From contig UQUZ01000031.1 of assembly GCA_900544375.1 (NCBI GenBank), forward strand, positions 1-30,362: 30,362 bases of DNA. Reading direction: 5' to 3'. Shown here piece after piece: positions 15,963-23,782 of the stretch (positions are counted from its first letter, which is position 1; every line of letters starts with the position of its first letter). The notes below the pieces were generated by a model, which worked only from the letters and a program-made list of their open reading frames with translations, ran no database searches and had not been told where the DNA came from. The position numbers and the translations under genes are program-made. This DNA comes from an uncultured Oscillospiraceae bacterium (lineage in GTDB: Bacteria; Bacillota; Clostridia; Oscillospirales; Acutalibacteraceae).

Positions 15963-16601
15963 ATGAGTGAACATAACCGATCAATCATCACGATCGGCCG
16001 TCAATTCGGCAGTGGTGGCCGGGAGATTGGAGAAAAGCTCGCAAAAGAGCTTAGCATCCCGTTTTATGACAAGGAGCTAATCGCACTCGCGGGCCAACGC
16101 AGTGGTATTGATCAATCGCTGTTGGACGATGTGGATGAAAACGCAACCAACAGCATGCTCTACTCTCTGGTAGCGGGTTCCTACACGCCGCCGAACGGAT
16201 TTACCGCCTTCCCAGAAGAATCCATGACAGATAAGCTCTTTGCCACACAGTGCGGCGTGGTGCGCGAGCTGGCGGAAAAAAGCGCTTGCGTATTGGTGGG
16301 TCGCTGTTGCGACTATATCCTGCGCGATCATCCCCACTGTGTAAAAATTTTTATCCATGCCCCGATGGAAGCGCGGGTGAAGCGAATCATGCGCCTCTAT
16401 CAGTTGAATGAAGCCAGGGCGACCGCCTTAATTAAAAAAACGGATAAGCGCAGGGCCGCCTACTATACCTACTATACCGGATGGAAATGGGGCCTTGCGG
16501 AAACCAACCAGCTTTCGCTCGACAGTGCAAGCCTGGGCATTGACGATAGCGTCCGGCTCATCCGTCTCTTTGTTGAGCTGTGTGAGCATCAGGTAGATTA
16601 G
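15963..16601 (+). CDS. Cytidylate kinase-like family protein
   Basis: A 212-aa P-loop kinase of the cytidylate-kinase-like family common in Clostridia. Motifs are IITIGRQFGSGGREIGEKLA (phosphate-binding loop), IPFYDKELI, SACVLVGRCCDYIL, and a lid region around MEARVKRIMRLYQL with KKTDKRRAAYYTYY downstream. The family resembles CMP kinase, but for many members the substrate has not been shown, so nucleotide phosphorylation is only probable. ATG 15963 follows GAAGGGG. It lies alone, with an extended -10 promoter. Its 3' end faces the terminator of the 5S rRNA gene. Confidence 0.9.
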   Translation: MSEHNRSIITIGRQFGSGGREIGEKLAKELSIPFYDKELIALAGQRSGIDQSLLDDVDENATNSMLYSLVAGSYTPPNGFTAFPEESMTDKLFATQCGVVRELAEKSACVLVGRCCDYILRDHPHCVKIFIHAPMEARVKRIMRLYQLNEARATALIKKTDKRRAAYYTYYTGWKWGLAETNQLSLDSASLGIDDSVRLIRLFVELCEHQVD

Positions 16602-16636
16602 CAGGCTAGCAAGCAAGTTCGGTAATTTCACTTTTT

Positions 16637-16670
16637 AAAAAACAAAAACAGCCACCCTATTGGGTGGCTG
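16637..16670 (-). terminator. Rho-independent terminator of the 5S rRNA gene
   Basis: A perfect 9-bp stem (16649-16657 with 16662-16670) with a 4-nt loop is followed on the minus strand by GTTTTTGTTTTTT. It begins 10 nt after the 5S 3' end. It could also stop transcription from the convergent kinase gene. Confidence 0.9.
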
Positions 16671-16680
16671 AATTCCTAAA

Positions 16681-16798
16681 TGTCGGCACTGACCTATCTT
16701 CCCAGGCGGTCACCCGCCAAGTATTTTCGGCACGAATGAGCTTAACTACCGTGTTCGGGATGGGAACGGGTGGACCCTCATCGTCATAAGCACCGACT
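16681..16798 (-). rRNA. rrf: 5S ribosomal RNA
   Basis: On the minus strand the sequence carries the standard bacterial 5S core: CCCGTTCCCATCCCGAACAC, then GGAAGTTAAG-like GGTAGTTAAGCTC, and the GCGGGTGACCGCCTGGGA region. The terminal helix forms between GTCGG near 16797 and CCGAC near 16682. The length is about 118 nt. There is no 16S or 23S gene on either side. Exact ends are estimated from the terminal helix. Confidence 0.95.
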
Positions 16799-16800
16799 GT

Positions 16801-16819
16801 GGAGCGTTATCCGCGCTCC
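16801..16819 (-). other. Hairpin immediately 5' of the 5S rRNA
   Basis: A 6-bp GC-rich stem (GGAGCG at 16801-16806 with CGCTCC at 16814-16819) with a 7-nt loop lies in the predicted primary transcript, just before the mature 5S 5' end. It may be a processing signal. Confidence 0.5.
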
Positions 16820-16834
16820 TTAGCGACGAGGATT

Positions 16835-16863
16835 ATTATAGCACTGCCTTTATAAAAATGCAA
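16835..16863 (-). promoter_or_regulatory. Promoter of the solitary 5S rRNA gene
   Basis: On the minus strand TTGCAT (16858-16863) and a perfect TATAAT (16835-16840) are separated by 17 nt. The predicted start near 16828 is about 30 nt before the mature 5S end. Confidence 0.8.
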
Positions 16864-16942
16864 GTCCTTTTTTATATTTTTTTCGTCTTTTTTTGTAGAG
16901 CCATTTGGCGGAAGCCCCTTTTGCAGAAGACGCTTTCTTCTA

Positions 16943-16971
16943 TTGACTTTATGAATCGCTTCTGTTACGAT
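16943..16971 (+). promoter_or_regulatory. Sigma-A-type promoter of the MFS transporter gene
   Basis: TTGACT (16943-16948) and TACGAT (16966-16971) are separated by 17 nt. The predicted start is about 40 nt before the start codon. Confidence 0.65.
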
Positions 16972-17018
16972 AACAATGTTGTTTTGCATAAATATTTTTG
17001 AATTTTGGAGGGGAAAAT

Positions 17019-18314
17019 ATGAATCCGTCCAAACTCAGCCCACGTGTGTGGGCCTCGTTGATCGTGTTCGGTCTGTTCGGCCAATTGGCATGGACAGTCG
17101 AAAACATGTATTTCAATGTATATGTTTACAATACGATTACAGGCAACACGACCGTGATTGCCTCTATGGTGGCATTCAGCGCAATCACCGCTACTTTGAC
17201 AACCCTTTTTATGGGAGCGCTCTCCGATAAGGTCGGCAAGCGGAAAATCTTTATCTGTGCGGGCTATATCATCTGGGGCTTTACTACCTTTGCGTTTTCC
17301 CTGATTACCGTACATAACACCAGCGTGCTGTTTCCAGCGGCAAATGCCGTAATGCTGGCAGGTGTGTTTGTTGTGATTATGGATTGCGTCATGACCTTTT
17401 TCGGCTCCACAGCGAACGACGCCGCCTTCAACGCATGGATTACAGACGTTACTGAGCCGCAAAACCGCGGCAAGACCGAAACCGTGCTGGCCATTATGCC
17501 CTTGCTCGCTATGGTGGTCGTTTTTGGCGCGCTTGCTCCGCTGACCATGCAGGGAAAATGGACACTCTTTTTTGCTATTGTCGGCGGGCTCACGTCGCTT
17601 GGCGGCATAGCCGGCCTCTTTATTATCAAGGATAAACCAGGGCTGAAAGCCGCATCCGGCAACTATCTTTCCAACATCATCTATGGGTTCCGCCCCTCTA
17701 CTGTGAGGGCGAATAAAAATCTATATATCACCTTCTGCGCGCTCGGCATAATCAGCATGGCGCAGCAGGTGTTTATGCCGTATCTACTGATTTATATCGA
17801 GAAATATCTAGGATTTTCCAACTATATTCCGGTCATTGCCATTGCAGGCGTAATTGCAATGGTCTCCAGCCTGAGCTTGGGCAGGCTGATGGATCGGATA
17901 GGAAAAATACCCTTCCTGATCCCCACTGGTATTTTGCTGTTGGCAGGTTTTATCGCTGTTTACCTGATCGGTAATAAGGGCGGCCAGGTGGTGTTCGGCA
18001 TTGTCGGCGGGATCATGCTCGGCGCGGCGCTTTTGCTTACCTCCGCAGTCAGCGGCCTGATCCGCGACTTCACGCCGGAGGATAAGGCCGGGCAATTCCA
18101 AGGTGTGCGGATGTTCTTCATGGTGCTGCTCCCGATGGTAACCGGTCCATATATAGGCTCAGGCGTAATCCAGAATACGGGCATGACCTATGAAGAGCTT
18201 GGCCAGGTGAAACCTGTCCCCACGCCGGAGATTTTTTTAGCCAGCGCATTGGTGGCGATTTTTGCATTGATTCCATTTATATTCCTCATCCGCTCAGTGA
18301 AAAAGCGGAAGTAA
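17019..18314 (+). CDS. Major facilitator superfamily transporter (SLC45/sugar-type)
   Basis: A 431-aa secondary transporter with about twelve hydrophobic segments. The MFS motif A between TM2 and TM3 is clear: MGALSDKVGKRKIF. A second, related loop in the C-terminal half reads LGRLMDRIGKIPF. The N-terminus, VWASLIVFGLFGQLAWTVEN then MYFNVYVYN, matches MFS proteins of the SLC45/sugar:cation-like group common in Clostridia. The substrate is unknown, with a glycoside or sugar most likely by family. ATG 17019 has GGAGGGG about 6 nt upstream; an earlier in-frame ATG at 16998 has no RBS. The gene is monocistronic with its own promoter and hairpin terminator. Confidence 0.92.
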   Translation: MNPSKLSPRVWASLIVFGLFGQLAWTVENMYFNVYVYNTITGNTTVIASMVAFSAITATLTTLFMGALSDKVGKRKIFICAGYIIWGFTTFAFSLITVHNTSVLFPAANAVMLAGVFVVIMDCVMTFFGSTANDAAFNAWITDVTEPQNRGKTETVLAIMPLLAMVVVFGALAPLTMQGKWTLFFAIVGGLTSLGGIAGLFIIKDKPGLKAASGNYLSNIIYGFRPSTVRANKNLYITFCALGIISMAQQVFMPYLLIYIEKYLGFSNYIPVIAIAGVIAMVSSLSLGRLMDRIGKIPFLIPTGILLLAGFIAVYLIGNKGGQVVFGIVGGIMLGAALLLTSAVSGLIRDFTPEDKAGQFQGVRMFFMVLLPMVTGPYIGSGVIQNTGMTYEELGQVKPVPTPEIFLASALVAIFALIPFIFLIRSVKKRK

Positions 18315-18342
18315 CAAGAGGGCGCTACGATACAAACACATT

Positions 18343-18377
18343 AGCAAAAGGCTGCACGGCATGTGCAGCCTTTTGCT
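18343..18377. terminator. Bidirectional terminator between the MFS gene and the GNAT gene
   Basis: A perfect 15-bp inverted repeat (18343-18357 with 18363-18377) with a 5-nt loop. The stem includes AAAA/TTTT, which places a short T-run at its 3' side on either strand. It lies between two convergent genes. Confidence 0.8.
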
Positions 18378-18403
18378 GTTATCACGCAGAAGTGAATATT
18401 CCA

Positions 18404-18838
18404 TTAAGGCCGGAGCCATTTTGCATAGCCATAGCCTTTTTTTACAAAGCCCTGCTTTTCATAAAAAGCGTGGGCAGGCAGCCTGGAAAGCCCACTGTTG
18501 ACCGCAAGGCAGGAAAAACCAGCCGCTCTGGCGAAGCGTTCCGCATGCTCTAGCAATAGGCCGCCCACGCCGCAGCCTTGCTCCTCTTGCCGGACGGCGA
18601 CTGCGGCAATTCGCAGATAATCTCCCTCGAATTCATAGGCGATACAGCGCATCAGCCCAATGAAGCCGACTACTGTGCTTTCATTTAGTGCGACAAATGT
18701 GCTGTAATCCGGATGGCTGAGGATGCGCTGAAGCCGCGCATTCGTTTGCACCAAACGCTCCTGCGGATAGCCGAGCTCCTGTTCCAAAAGCTCAATAATT
18801 GTTGGCATATCCCCGGTTTGTGCATGCCGCACCGTCAC
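18404..18838 (-). CDS. GNAT family N-acetyltransferase, last gene of a five-gene overlapping operon
   Basis: A 144-aa acetyltransferase. It has the acetyl-CoA motif region IAAVAVRQEEQGCGVGGLLLE (Q/R-x-x-G-x-G), preceded by STVVGFIGLMRC, and the C-terminal AFYEKQGFVKKGYGYAKWL typical of GNATs acting on small molecules or protein amines. The start is GTG 18838, with GGAGG 10 nt upstream. The sequence GTGA fuses it to the stop of the preceding Sm-like gene, so translation is probably coupled. The substrate is unknown. A bidirectional hairpin follows 27 nt after the stop. Confidence 0.9.
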   Translation of the reverse strand: MTVRHAQTGDMPTIIELLEQELGYPQERLVQTNARLQRILSHPDYSTFVALNESTVVGFIGLMRCIAYEFEGDYLRIAAVAVRQEEQGCGVGGLLLEHAERFARAAGFSCLAVNSGLSRLPAHAFYEKQGFVKKGYGYAKWLRP

Positions 18839-19161
18839 AGGCAGGTCACCTCCGCAAGATCCTCTGTGCGGATCAGCTTGGTCGTGTCAACTCCCTTTTT
18901 GCTAGTGATACGCACCTTCAGCCAATCCGTATCCACTGCGAGCACCAGGCATTCCCCCGGCAACGCAACCCCGCTTGTGAGCCGAATCGTGCACTTGGTG
19001 CCCTCCAGCTGTTTTAAAAGCTCAGACATGATGAAGCCCCCTTTCTCTTCACGTTCTCTTTGCCTAATTTTTCTTTCCAGTTTTTTTACTCGGCCGGGTA
19101 ACCCCAGCATACAGACAGCGATACAAAACGCCGCGATTCCGAACATGGAAAATGCCTCCAT
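18835..19161 (-). CDS. Small protein: N-terminal membrane helix plus Sm-like domain
   Basis: A 108-aa protein. Residues 5-21 (SMFGIAAFCIAVCMLGL) form one membrane segment. A very basic/acidic linker (RVKKLERKIRQREREEKGG) follows, then a beta-rich domain (about 46-108) with the pattern GTKCTIRLTSGVALPGECLV and DTDWLKVRI, ending in TTKLIRTEDLAEVTCL. That pattern resembles Sm/LSm-type small barrels found in small clostridial proteins; this is fold-level inference only. ATG 19161 overlaps the stop of the PHP gene (TAATG). A second in-frame ATG at 19029 has its own strong AAAGGGGG 8 nt upstream, so a soluble 64-aa form may also be made. Confidence 0.75.
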   Translation of the reverse strand: MEAFSMFGIAAFCIAVCMLGLPGRVKKLERKIRQREREEKGGFIMSELLKQLEGTKCTIRLTSGVALPGECLVLAVDTDWLKVRITSKKGVDTTKLIRTEDLAEVTCL

Positions 19162-19874
19162 TATCCCTTCCCCATTTCTTTCATGCGATGCGGCCCCCGC
19201 AGAGCCGAAACAAGCTCCCGCCCTGTGTGGACTGGCTGTGAAAAAATGACACCGCCGCGGGCGAAATCTTCCCGCTCGTGAAAATCCGAGCCGGAGGTTT
19301 CCAGCATACCAAACTTTTGCGCCCAGGCCTTGGCAATCTCATTGCGCGAGTCGTGGCGCGGATTGCCGTTATAGGTTTCAATTCCATCGAGATGCTTGGG
19401 GTCAACAATCTTTAACCCGTTGCGAAACGGGTGTGCCTGCACAAAAAGAATCCCCTCCTTTTGTGCGAGCTCGTGGAAGGAAGCTGGGTCCATCTCCATT
19501 ATTTTGCGGTGGCGGTAGAGAAAATCCTCTGTCAGGCCAAAGAGCAGGTAGTCATTGTCGCTGCCGTGGAAACGCAGCTCCGCGCCCAACAGCACAGTGA
19601 AATGCTCCTCCTCAAATTCCTTGCAGCGGCGGTAGCCTTTGAGGAAGTGGTCCATTTTCCGCTTCCACGAGGCGTGCTTCATGAGTGCAAAGGTGCTGCT
19701 GTTGATATGGTCAGTCACCACCACGCCCGCATACCCCGCCTGTTTATATAATCGCATCGACTTCTCCGCAGGCACATGCGCGCAGGTGCTCACACCTGCT
19801 GTATGCAGGTGCATTTCAAACAGAAAGCCTTGTTCGGACGATATCATTCTAAATGCATCTCCTATCCCTATCAT
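19161..19874 (-). CDS. PHP-domain metal-dependent phosphoesterase
   Basis: A 237-aa PHP-family hydrolase (TrpH/YciV-like). Metal-ligand motifs are EMHLHTAG (H-x-H), VVTDHIN, a central LGAELRF, FVQAHPFRNG, and TSGSDFHERED near the C-terminus. These are the expected His/Asp/Glu ligands for a trinuclear metal site that cleaves phosphoesters, often nucleotides. ATG 19874 overlaps the stop of the upstream gene as ATGA. An alternative ATG at 19847 (MISSEQGF) has AGGAG 11 nt upstream and may be the true start. The downstream Sm-like gene overlaps its stop. The substrate is not predictable from the sequence. Confidence 0.92.
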   Translation of the reverse strand: MIGIGDAFRMISSEQGFLFEMHLHTAGVSTCAHVPAEKSMRLYKQAGYAGVVVTDHINSSTFALMKHASWKRKMDHFLKGYRRCKEFEEEHFTVLLGAELRFHGSDNDYLLFGLTEDFLYRHRKIMEMDPASFHELAQKEGILFVQAHPFRNGLKIVDPKHLDGIETYNGNPRHDSRNEIAKAWAQKFGMLETSGSDFHEREDFARGGVIFSQPVHTGRELVSALRGPHRMKEMGKG

Positions 19875-21298
19875 CGGGCCGTTTTGGAACGACGCTGCTT
19901 GCCAAGCGGATACCTGCTAAGATGAAATACAATAATCACCGCCGTCAGTGCGCCGGCCAAAACGGCCGCCAGCGCAAAACAGCCCCAAAAGCGCAGCTGT
20001 GTCAGCAGCAGCCAACGGGGCGCGCGGCCCATCAGTTTCCCCACAAACAGAGCGCAAGCCATCAGCGCATAGAGCAGCAGCGTGACCCCGCCGCCTGCCA
20101 AAGCCCCCAGTCCCGCGGCGGAGAGCGCCGCTTTCGTAGGCAGCACCTTTCTCCCCACCGGAAGCGCCTTTCCAGCAAAGGCCAGTTCAGCCTCCTGTAG
20201 AAGCTGTTGCCCTTGCGCCAGCGTGGAAAATGCACCAAGGATCGCACAATGCCCCTTGGAGGTTGCCCATTCGCAATCAAAGGCATTGGATTGCTTAAAC
20301 GGGATCGGCCCCGCTGCCTCCTCTTTCAAAAAGGCTGTGCCGCTAACCAGATGCAGCCTTACAGCAGGCTCTTCCTGCTCCAAATCGAGCGACCAGGCAA
20401 AGGAGAGATATTCCCCCCTCTGGCCTCTGCGGCGGCGGTAGTGCGGGAATTTGCCCGTAAAGCCAGACTCTCGAAGTGATGCGTCCATGTTTTGCAGGCA
20501 AGCCTGTGTCTCCTCGGTCTCCCGGCGTGGCGGAAAGGCCTCGTTTGCCCGCAAAAAAGCGTCAAACAGGCTATGGTAGAAACGGTGCAGCTCCTGGTTG
20601 GCCGGATCCTCCAGGATACGGAATAAATCCGACTGTGCCTTACGCAGGCGGCCGATGTCCCCTATTTCATCAGCCTCATGGAACGCTTCAATCGTCTCCT
20701 TTAAAAAGCTGCTGCTTTCAATCTGTGCGCAGGCGCGGACTTCGCGAATGCGGCTTTCTTCCTCCAATCCATTCTCCCCATACAAGGCTGCGAGCGTATC
20801 CGCATATTCAGGCGGCGCATTCATCACGGCGAACCACGCGCCATCCAGCAGCTCCCGCTCCTGTGGCGTAAGGCCGCTGTCATCCAGCGCGTAGGCCTTT
20901 GTTAGCAGCTGTAGGGAGAACATCGCGGTCTGTTCGCGTAGAAGAGCGGCGGCCGGAAGCCCCACATGCTCCGTGTAGCGCAAAAGCTGCTCCGTTGCCC
21001 TGATATGCGAGCAGGTGAAATCAAGTGTTTGCACGTTCTCAGCTTCCTCACCAAAGAGCGAGTAAGTGAGGCTCGTCTCATAAACCTCCCCCGTCGATCT
21101 GTAGCTAAAGCGGTGCATCATAAACGCACCCCGCGGCAAGACCTCCCCTTCACGGAAACCGCACCCGATGAGCCGGATCGTTACCTTACCCCATGCATAG
21201 AGCTCTGCATAAAGCAGAAAACCCTCCGCCTCGCCCTGAATGGCGGCGGGGCACCCCGGTCTCCCCGTATCCGCAAGAAAGTCAAGCAGGGTTCTCAT
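19871..21298 (-). CDS. Large protein of unknown function with C-terminal membrane anchor
   Basis: A 475-aa protein without a domain that I can name with confidence. The first about 370 residues are soluble-looking. An N-terminal beta-rich part (EGFLLYAELYAWGKVTIRLI, then YETSLTYSLFG) precedes a long helical middle rich in Glu/Ala/Leu. A later segment, REYLSFAW-like GEYLSFAWSLDLEQEE followed by VRLHLVSGTAFL, looks beta-rich again. Two membrane helices close the protein (about LGALAGGGVTLLLYALMACA and CFALAAVLAGALTAVIIVF), followed by a basic tail. ATG 21298 has a perfect AAAGGAGG 9 nt upstream and overlaps the yaiI-type gene by 17 bp. Its stop overlaps the PHP start. Confidence 0.85.
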   Translation of the reverse strand: MRTLLDFLADTGRPGCPAAIQGEAEGFLLYAELYAWGKVTIRLIGCGFREGEVLPRGAFMMHRFSYRSTGEVYETSLTYSLFGEEAENVQTLDFTCSHIRATEQLLRYTEHVGLPAAALLREQTAMFSLQLLTKAYALDDSGLTPQERELLDGAWFAVMNAPPEYADTLAALYGENGLEEESRIREVRACAQIESSSFLKETIEAFHEADEIGDIGRLRKAQSDLFRILEDPANQELHRFYHSLFDAFLRANEAFPPRRETEETQACLQNMDASLRESGFTGKFPHYRRRRGQRGEYLSFAWSLDLEQEEPAVRLHLVSGTAFLKEEAAGPIPFKQSNAFDCEWATSKGHCAILGAFSTLAQGQQLLQEAELAFAGKALPVGRKVLPTKAALSAAGLGALAGGGVTLLLYALMACALFVGKLMGRAPRWLLLTQLRFWGCFALAAVLAGALTAVIIVFHLSRYPLGKQRRSKTAR

Positions 21299-21752
21299 CT
21301 GTGCCGTCCTCCTTTTTCTGCTGTTCTTCCAAAAGCTGTATAAATGCCTTTTCAAAGGCGGAATCCTGCTCCGGCGTGCGCTTGGCTGGTCCTTTCAGCC
21401 GGCCTCCCGCGCGCCGGATCCTCTTGGCGGTGTGACGTGCGAGTAAAAGCGCGTCAATATTCTCCGCCGTGTAGCGTTTGCCATCCTGATGGATGGGGAG
21501 CGCGCCACGCGCAAGGCACATGGCTGCCAGCCCGTAATCCTGGGTGATCACCGCATCCCCCGGGTGCAAGAGGTTTACCAATGCGAAATCAGCGCTGTCC
21601 GCCCCCTTAGATACGGTTATGGTTTGCGCCCCCTCCCGAGTAAATTCGTGCGCAGTATCGCATAATAACAGCACTGGGACGCCAAACCGCTTGGCAACCC
21701 GGATGGCGCAGCCCAGAACGGGGCAGCCGTCGGCATCAATCAAAACACGCAA
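21282..21752 (-). CDS. YaiI/YqxD family protein (UPF0178, DUF188)
   Basis: A 156-aa protein of the UPF0178 family, which has a PIN-like fold. It opens with MRVLIDADGCPVLGCAIRVA, and later has VSKGADSADFALVNLLHPGD and VITQDYGLAAMCLARGA, with acidic residues placed as in PIN-type nucleases. AKRIRRAGGRLKGPAKRT near the C-terminus is the usual family tail. Nuclease activity is suspected for the family but not established. The start is TTG 21752, with GAGAGG 11 nt upstream; no ATG or GTG is available. It appears to be the first gene of the five-gene overlapping operon. No convincing promoter was identified. Confidence 0.93.
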   Translation of the reverse strand: MRVLIDADGCPVLGCAIRVAKRFGVPVLLLCDTAHEFTREGAQTITVSKGADSADFALVNLLHPGDAVITQDYGLAAMCLARGALPIHQDGKRYTAENIDALLLARHTAKRIRRAGGRLKGPAKRTPEQDSAFEKAFIQLLEEQQKKEDGTDENPA

Positions 21753-21929
21753 GAAAAAATCCGCCTCTCTATTCTAGTATAAAATCAAAATACTGTTGAT
21801 GGGGAAAATAAAAGCTGCCTTTACTATAACGGATTTCGACGTTCGATTCAATTGAAAAAGGATAATTTACAGCCGACTGCGGAATCCTATTTTCTAAGAA
21901 AAGCCCTGTGGGGAAGGGAGAGAAACAAT

Positions 21930-22364
21930 TTGCAGCCATCTCGAAAGCTGGCCGCCGTTTGGCGGGCTCGATTGGGGCTCCTATTTCTCCTGCTCATTTT
22001 TCCTTTATGGCTGCTGGCAAAACGGTATCCAGCCGCAGGAGCGCTTTCTATTACGATGTTGACGGGCATCTGCTTGATGATCTGGGTTCTAATTCCCCGC
22101 TATTGCAGAAAGCTACATTATCGGTTGGAGGAAGAGGGGATCACCATCACCCGCGGTTTATTTTTTGCAAGGATGATTCGCCTTCCCAGGCCGGAATCTC
22201 TTTATACGTGTGTTTATCGGACGCCGTTTTACCGGATGGCAGGGCTATACGGAGTTGCACTTTGGGGCGCAGGGATGCATATGCTACTGCCCGGGATGAC
22301 GCAGGCGCAGGCGCAGGCAGTTTTATCTCTCTTAACCAGGGTGGGAAAGGAGGGCAACCTGTAA
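21930..22364 (+). CDS. bPH2-domain membrane protein, YdbS-like
   Basis: A 144-aa protein with two membrane helices (LGLLFLLLIFPLWLLA and GALSITMLTGICLMIWVLI) followed by one bacterial PH domain (bPH_2): YRLEEEGITITRGLF, IRLPRPESLYTCVYRTPF, GLYGVALWGAGM. This is the layout of Bacillus YdbS. TTG 21930 is chosen because GGGAGAG lies about 8 nt upstream and the product then matches the family length. The frame is open back to TTG 21852, which has no RBS. Its stop overlaps the next gene's ATG by one base. YdbS and YdbT act together in Bacillus and have been linked to resistance to some membrane-active bacteriocins. Confidence 0.82.
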   Translation: MQPSRKLAAVWRARLGLLFLLLIFPLWLLAKRYPAAGALSITMLTGICLMIWVLIPRYCRKLHYRLEEEGITITRGLFFARMIRLPRPESLYTCVYRTPFYRMAGLYGVALWGAGMHMLLPGMTQAQAQAVLSLLTRVGKEGNL

Positions 22365-23782
22365 TGAAACGGATGCACCCTGCCTATGTGCTGACGCAGC
22401 TGCCACGCTTTTTTTGGCTGCTAATCCTTCCGCTGGTGCGCAGAATGATAGAATGGCAGGAGACAGGGTTTGTTAAAAAATTACCGCTTTTGATTGCTGT
22501 TGTTTTGATTTTTGCAGCGGCCTTTCTCCGCTGGAAAACGCAGCGATGGGCCATTCAGGGAAAGACGCTGCTGCTTTCAAACGGGTTGCTTTTCCGCAGG
22601 CAATTTCGTATTCCATTAACCCTCATTGCGGCAGTGCGAGAAAGCCGCGGCCCAATGCTGCGCCTTTTCGGCGCACAGCGGATTCAAATTGAAACGGCAG
22701 CGGCGCGAAAAGCGGCGCAAGGCATGACTCTTTATCTCGGCAAACAAGATACGAAAGCGCTTTTAACAGCCTATGCAGGGGAAAATTCTTTCCAGCCAGT
22801 ATCCCACATGCGCATGCGGGATACCCTGCTGGCGGCTTTGAGCACCTCTAATTTTGCGCTCGGCCTCTTTGCTGCCGCACCCGTTCTGCGCGGGGCGGGG
22901 AACCTGTTCGGCAAACTTGTGCAAGAGCGGCTTTGGGGCGTGCTGACATCCGCGCAGCGACTGGCCGCCGCCTATGTGCCACCGTTGCTAACCGCCATCG
23001 CTCTCCTTGCGCTATTGGGTTGGGCGCTGCATGTGTGTAAACTTCTGGAGCAATATCACCGCTTTGCGCTGCTTCAAAACGGCACAGCCTTGGCCACGCA
23101 AAGCGGCCTGATTGTAAAAAGGCGGCTTGTGGTGCGCCATGCCGGGCTCAGCGCTTTTACCATGCTGCAAACGCCGCCGCTTTTGTTCATCCGCCGGGTT
23201 CAAGTAGGCGTGCTGTATGCGGGCCGTACCGGCGGGCGTGGGGAGGAAACTCTTTTGATGCCCGTCTATCCCGCCTGTGGAGCAAAAAATTTGATCTCTT
23301 CGTTGCAGGGCTCCTGCCCGGAGATCACGGTGCATATCCCGCCTAAAGAGGGGTGGCGCGCATACCTGCCGGCGTTCGCCCAAGTGTGTGTGCTGGCGGG
23401 TGTAGGCGTTTTCATGATCTTTTTCACCAGCGCACCTCTGCGCACGGTTTTCTGGGTGTGCGCCGTTCTTTTGCCCATCCTGATTTTATTTTACTTTCCT
23501 GCGCGGCGCAGAGAAATGCGGGAAGGTATTTCCTCCGGTCTTCAGGCCGTCCGCACGGTCAAAGGCTTTTCCGAGTGGTCGATTTTCTTTTTGCCGGGCG
23601 CTCTGCGAGGTGTGCTGATACGGCAATCGCCTGGGCAGGCAGAGCGGCGGATTTGCACTGCGCGGGTGTGCTTTCGCACAACACGGGGGGAGCGGTTTTC
23701 ACTGCATCACTTGCCGCTCGATTCATATAAAGACGAACTGGATGAGCACCATATAAAGGGTCGTACCGGCTCCAATGCTTAA
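22364..23782 (+). CDS. bPH2-domain membrane protein, YdbT-like
   Basis: A 472-aa partner of the preceding protein, with several membrane segments and repeated bPH_2 units. The first unit is KTQRWAIQGKTLLLSNGLLFRR-like (LLLSNGLLFRRQFRIPLTLI then RLFGAQRIQIETAA). The second is ALATQSGLIVKRRLVV with HAGLSAFTMLQTPPL. The last, degenerate unit is SEWSIFFLPGALRGVLIRQS. This is the YdbT architecture (about 490 aa). ATG 22364 has AAAGGAGG 10 nt upstream and overlaps the previous stop (TAATG). The frame runs open upstream to 21908, but that part is a shadow of the YdbS-like gene. Its 3' end overlaps azlD by 60 bp, tail to tail. Confidence 0.85.
   Translation: MKRMHPAYVLTQLPRFFWLLILPLVRRMIEWQETGFVKKLPLLIAVVLIFAAAFLRWKTQRWAIQGKTLLLSNGLLFRRQFRIPLTLIAAVRESRGPMLRLFGAQRIQIETAAARKAAQGMTLYLGKQDTKALLTAYAGENSFQPVSHMRMRDTLLAALSTSNFALGLFAAAPVLRGAGNLFGKLVQERLWGVLTSAQRLAAAYVPPLLTAIALLALLGWALHVCKLLEQYHRFALLQNGTALATQSGLIVKRRLVVRHAGLSAFTMLQTPPLLFIRRVQVGVLYAGRTGGRGEETLLMPVYPACGAKNLISSLQGSCPEITVHIPPKEGWRAYLPAFAQVCVLAGVGVFMIFFTSAPLRTVFWVCAVLLPILILFYFPARRREMREGISSGLQAVRTVKGFSEWSIFFLPGALRGVLIRQSPGQAERRICTARVCFRTTRGERFSLHHLPLDSYKDELDEHHIKGRTGSNA

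Noticed and set aside
21764..21800. Possible sigma-G-type -10 (TATACTA) upstream of the YaiI-type gene
   Set aside because: No matching -35 at 17-18 nt on the minus strand, and the gene family gives no reason to expect forespore expression.
21908..22363. Upstream extension of the YdbT-like frame
   Set aside because: It overlaps the YdbS-like gene in another frame. A strong SD and a TAATG junction mark the real start at 22364.
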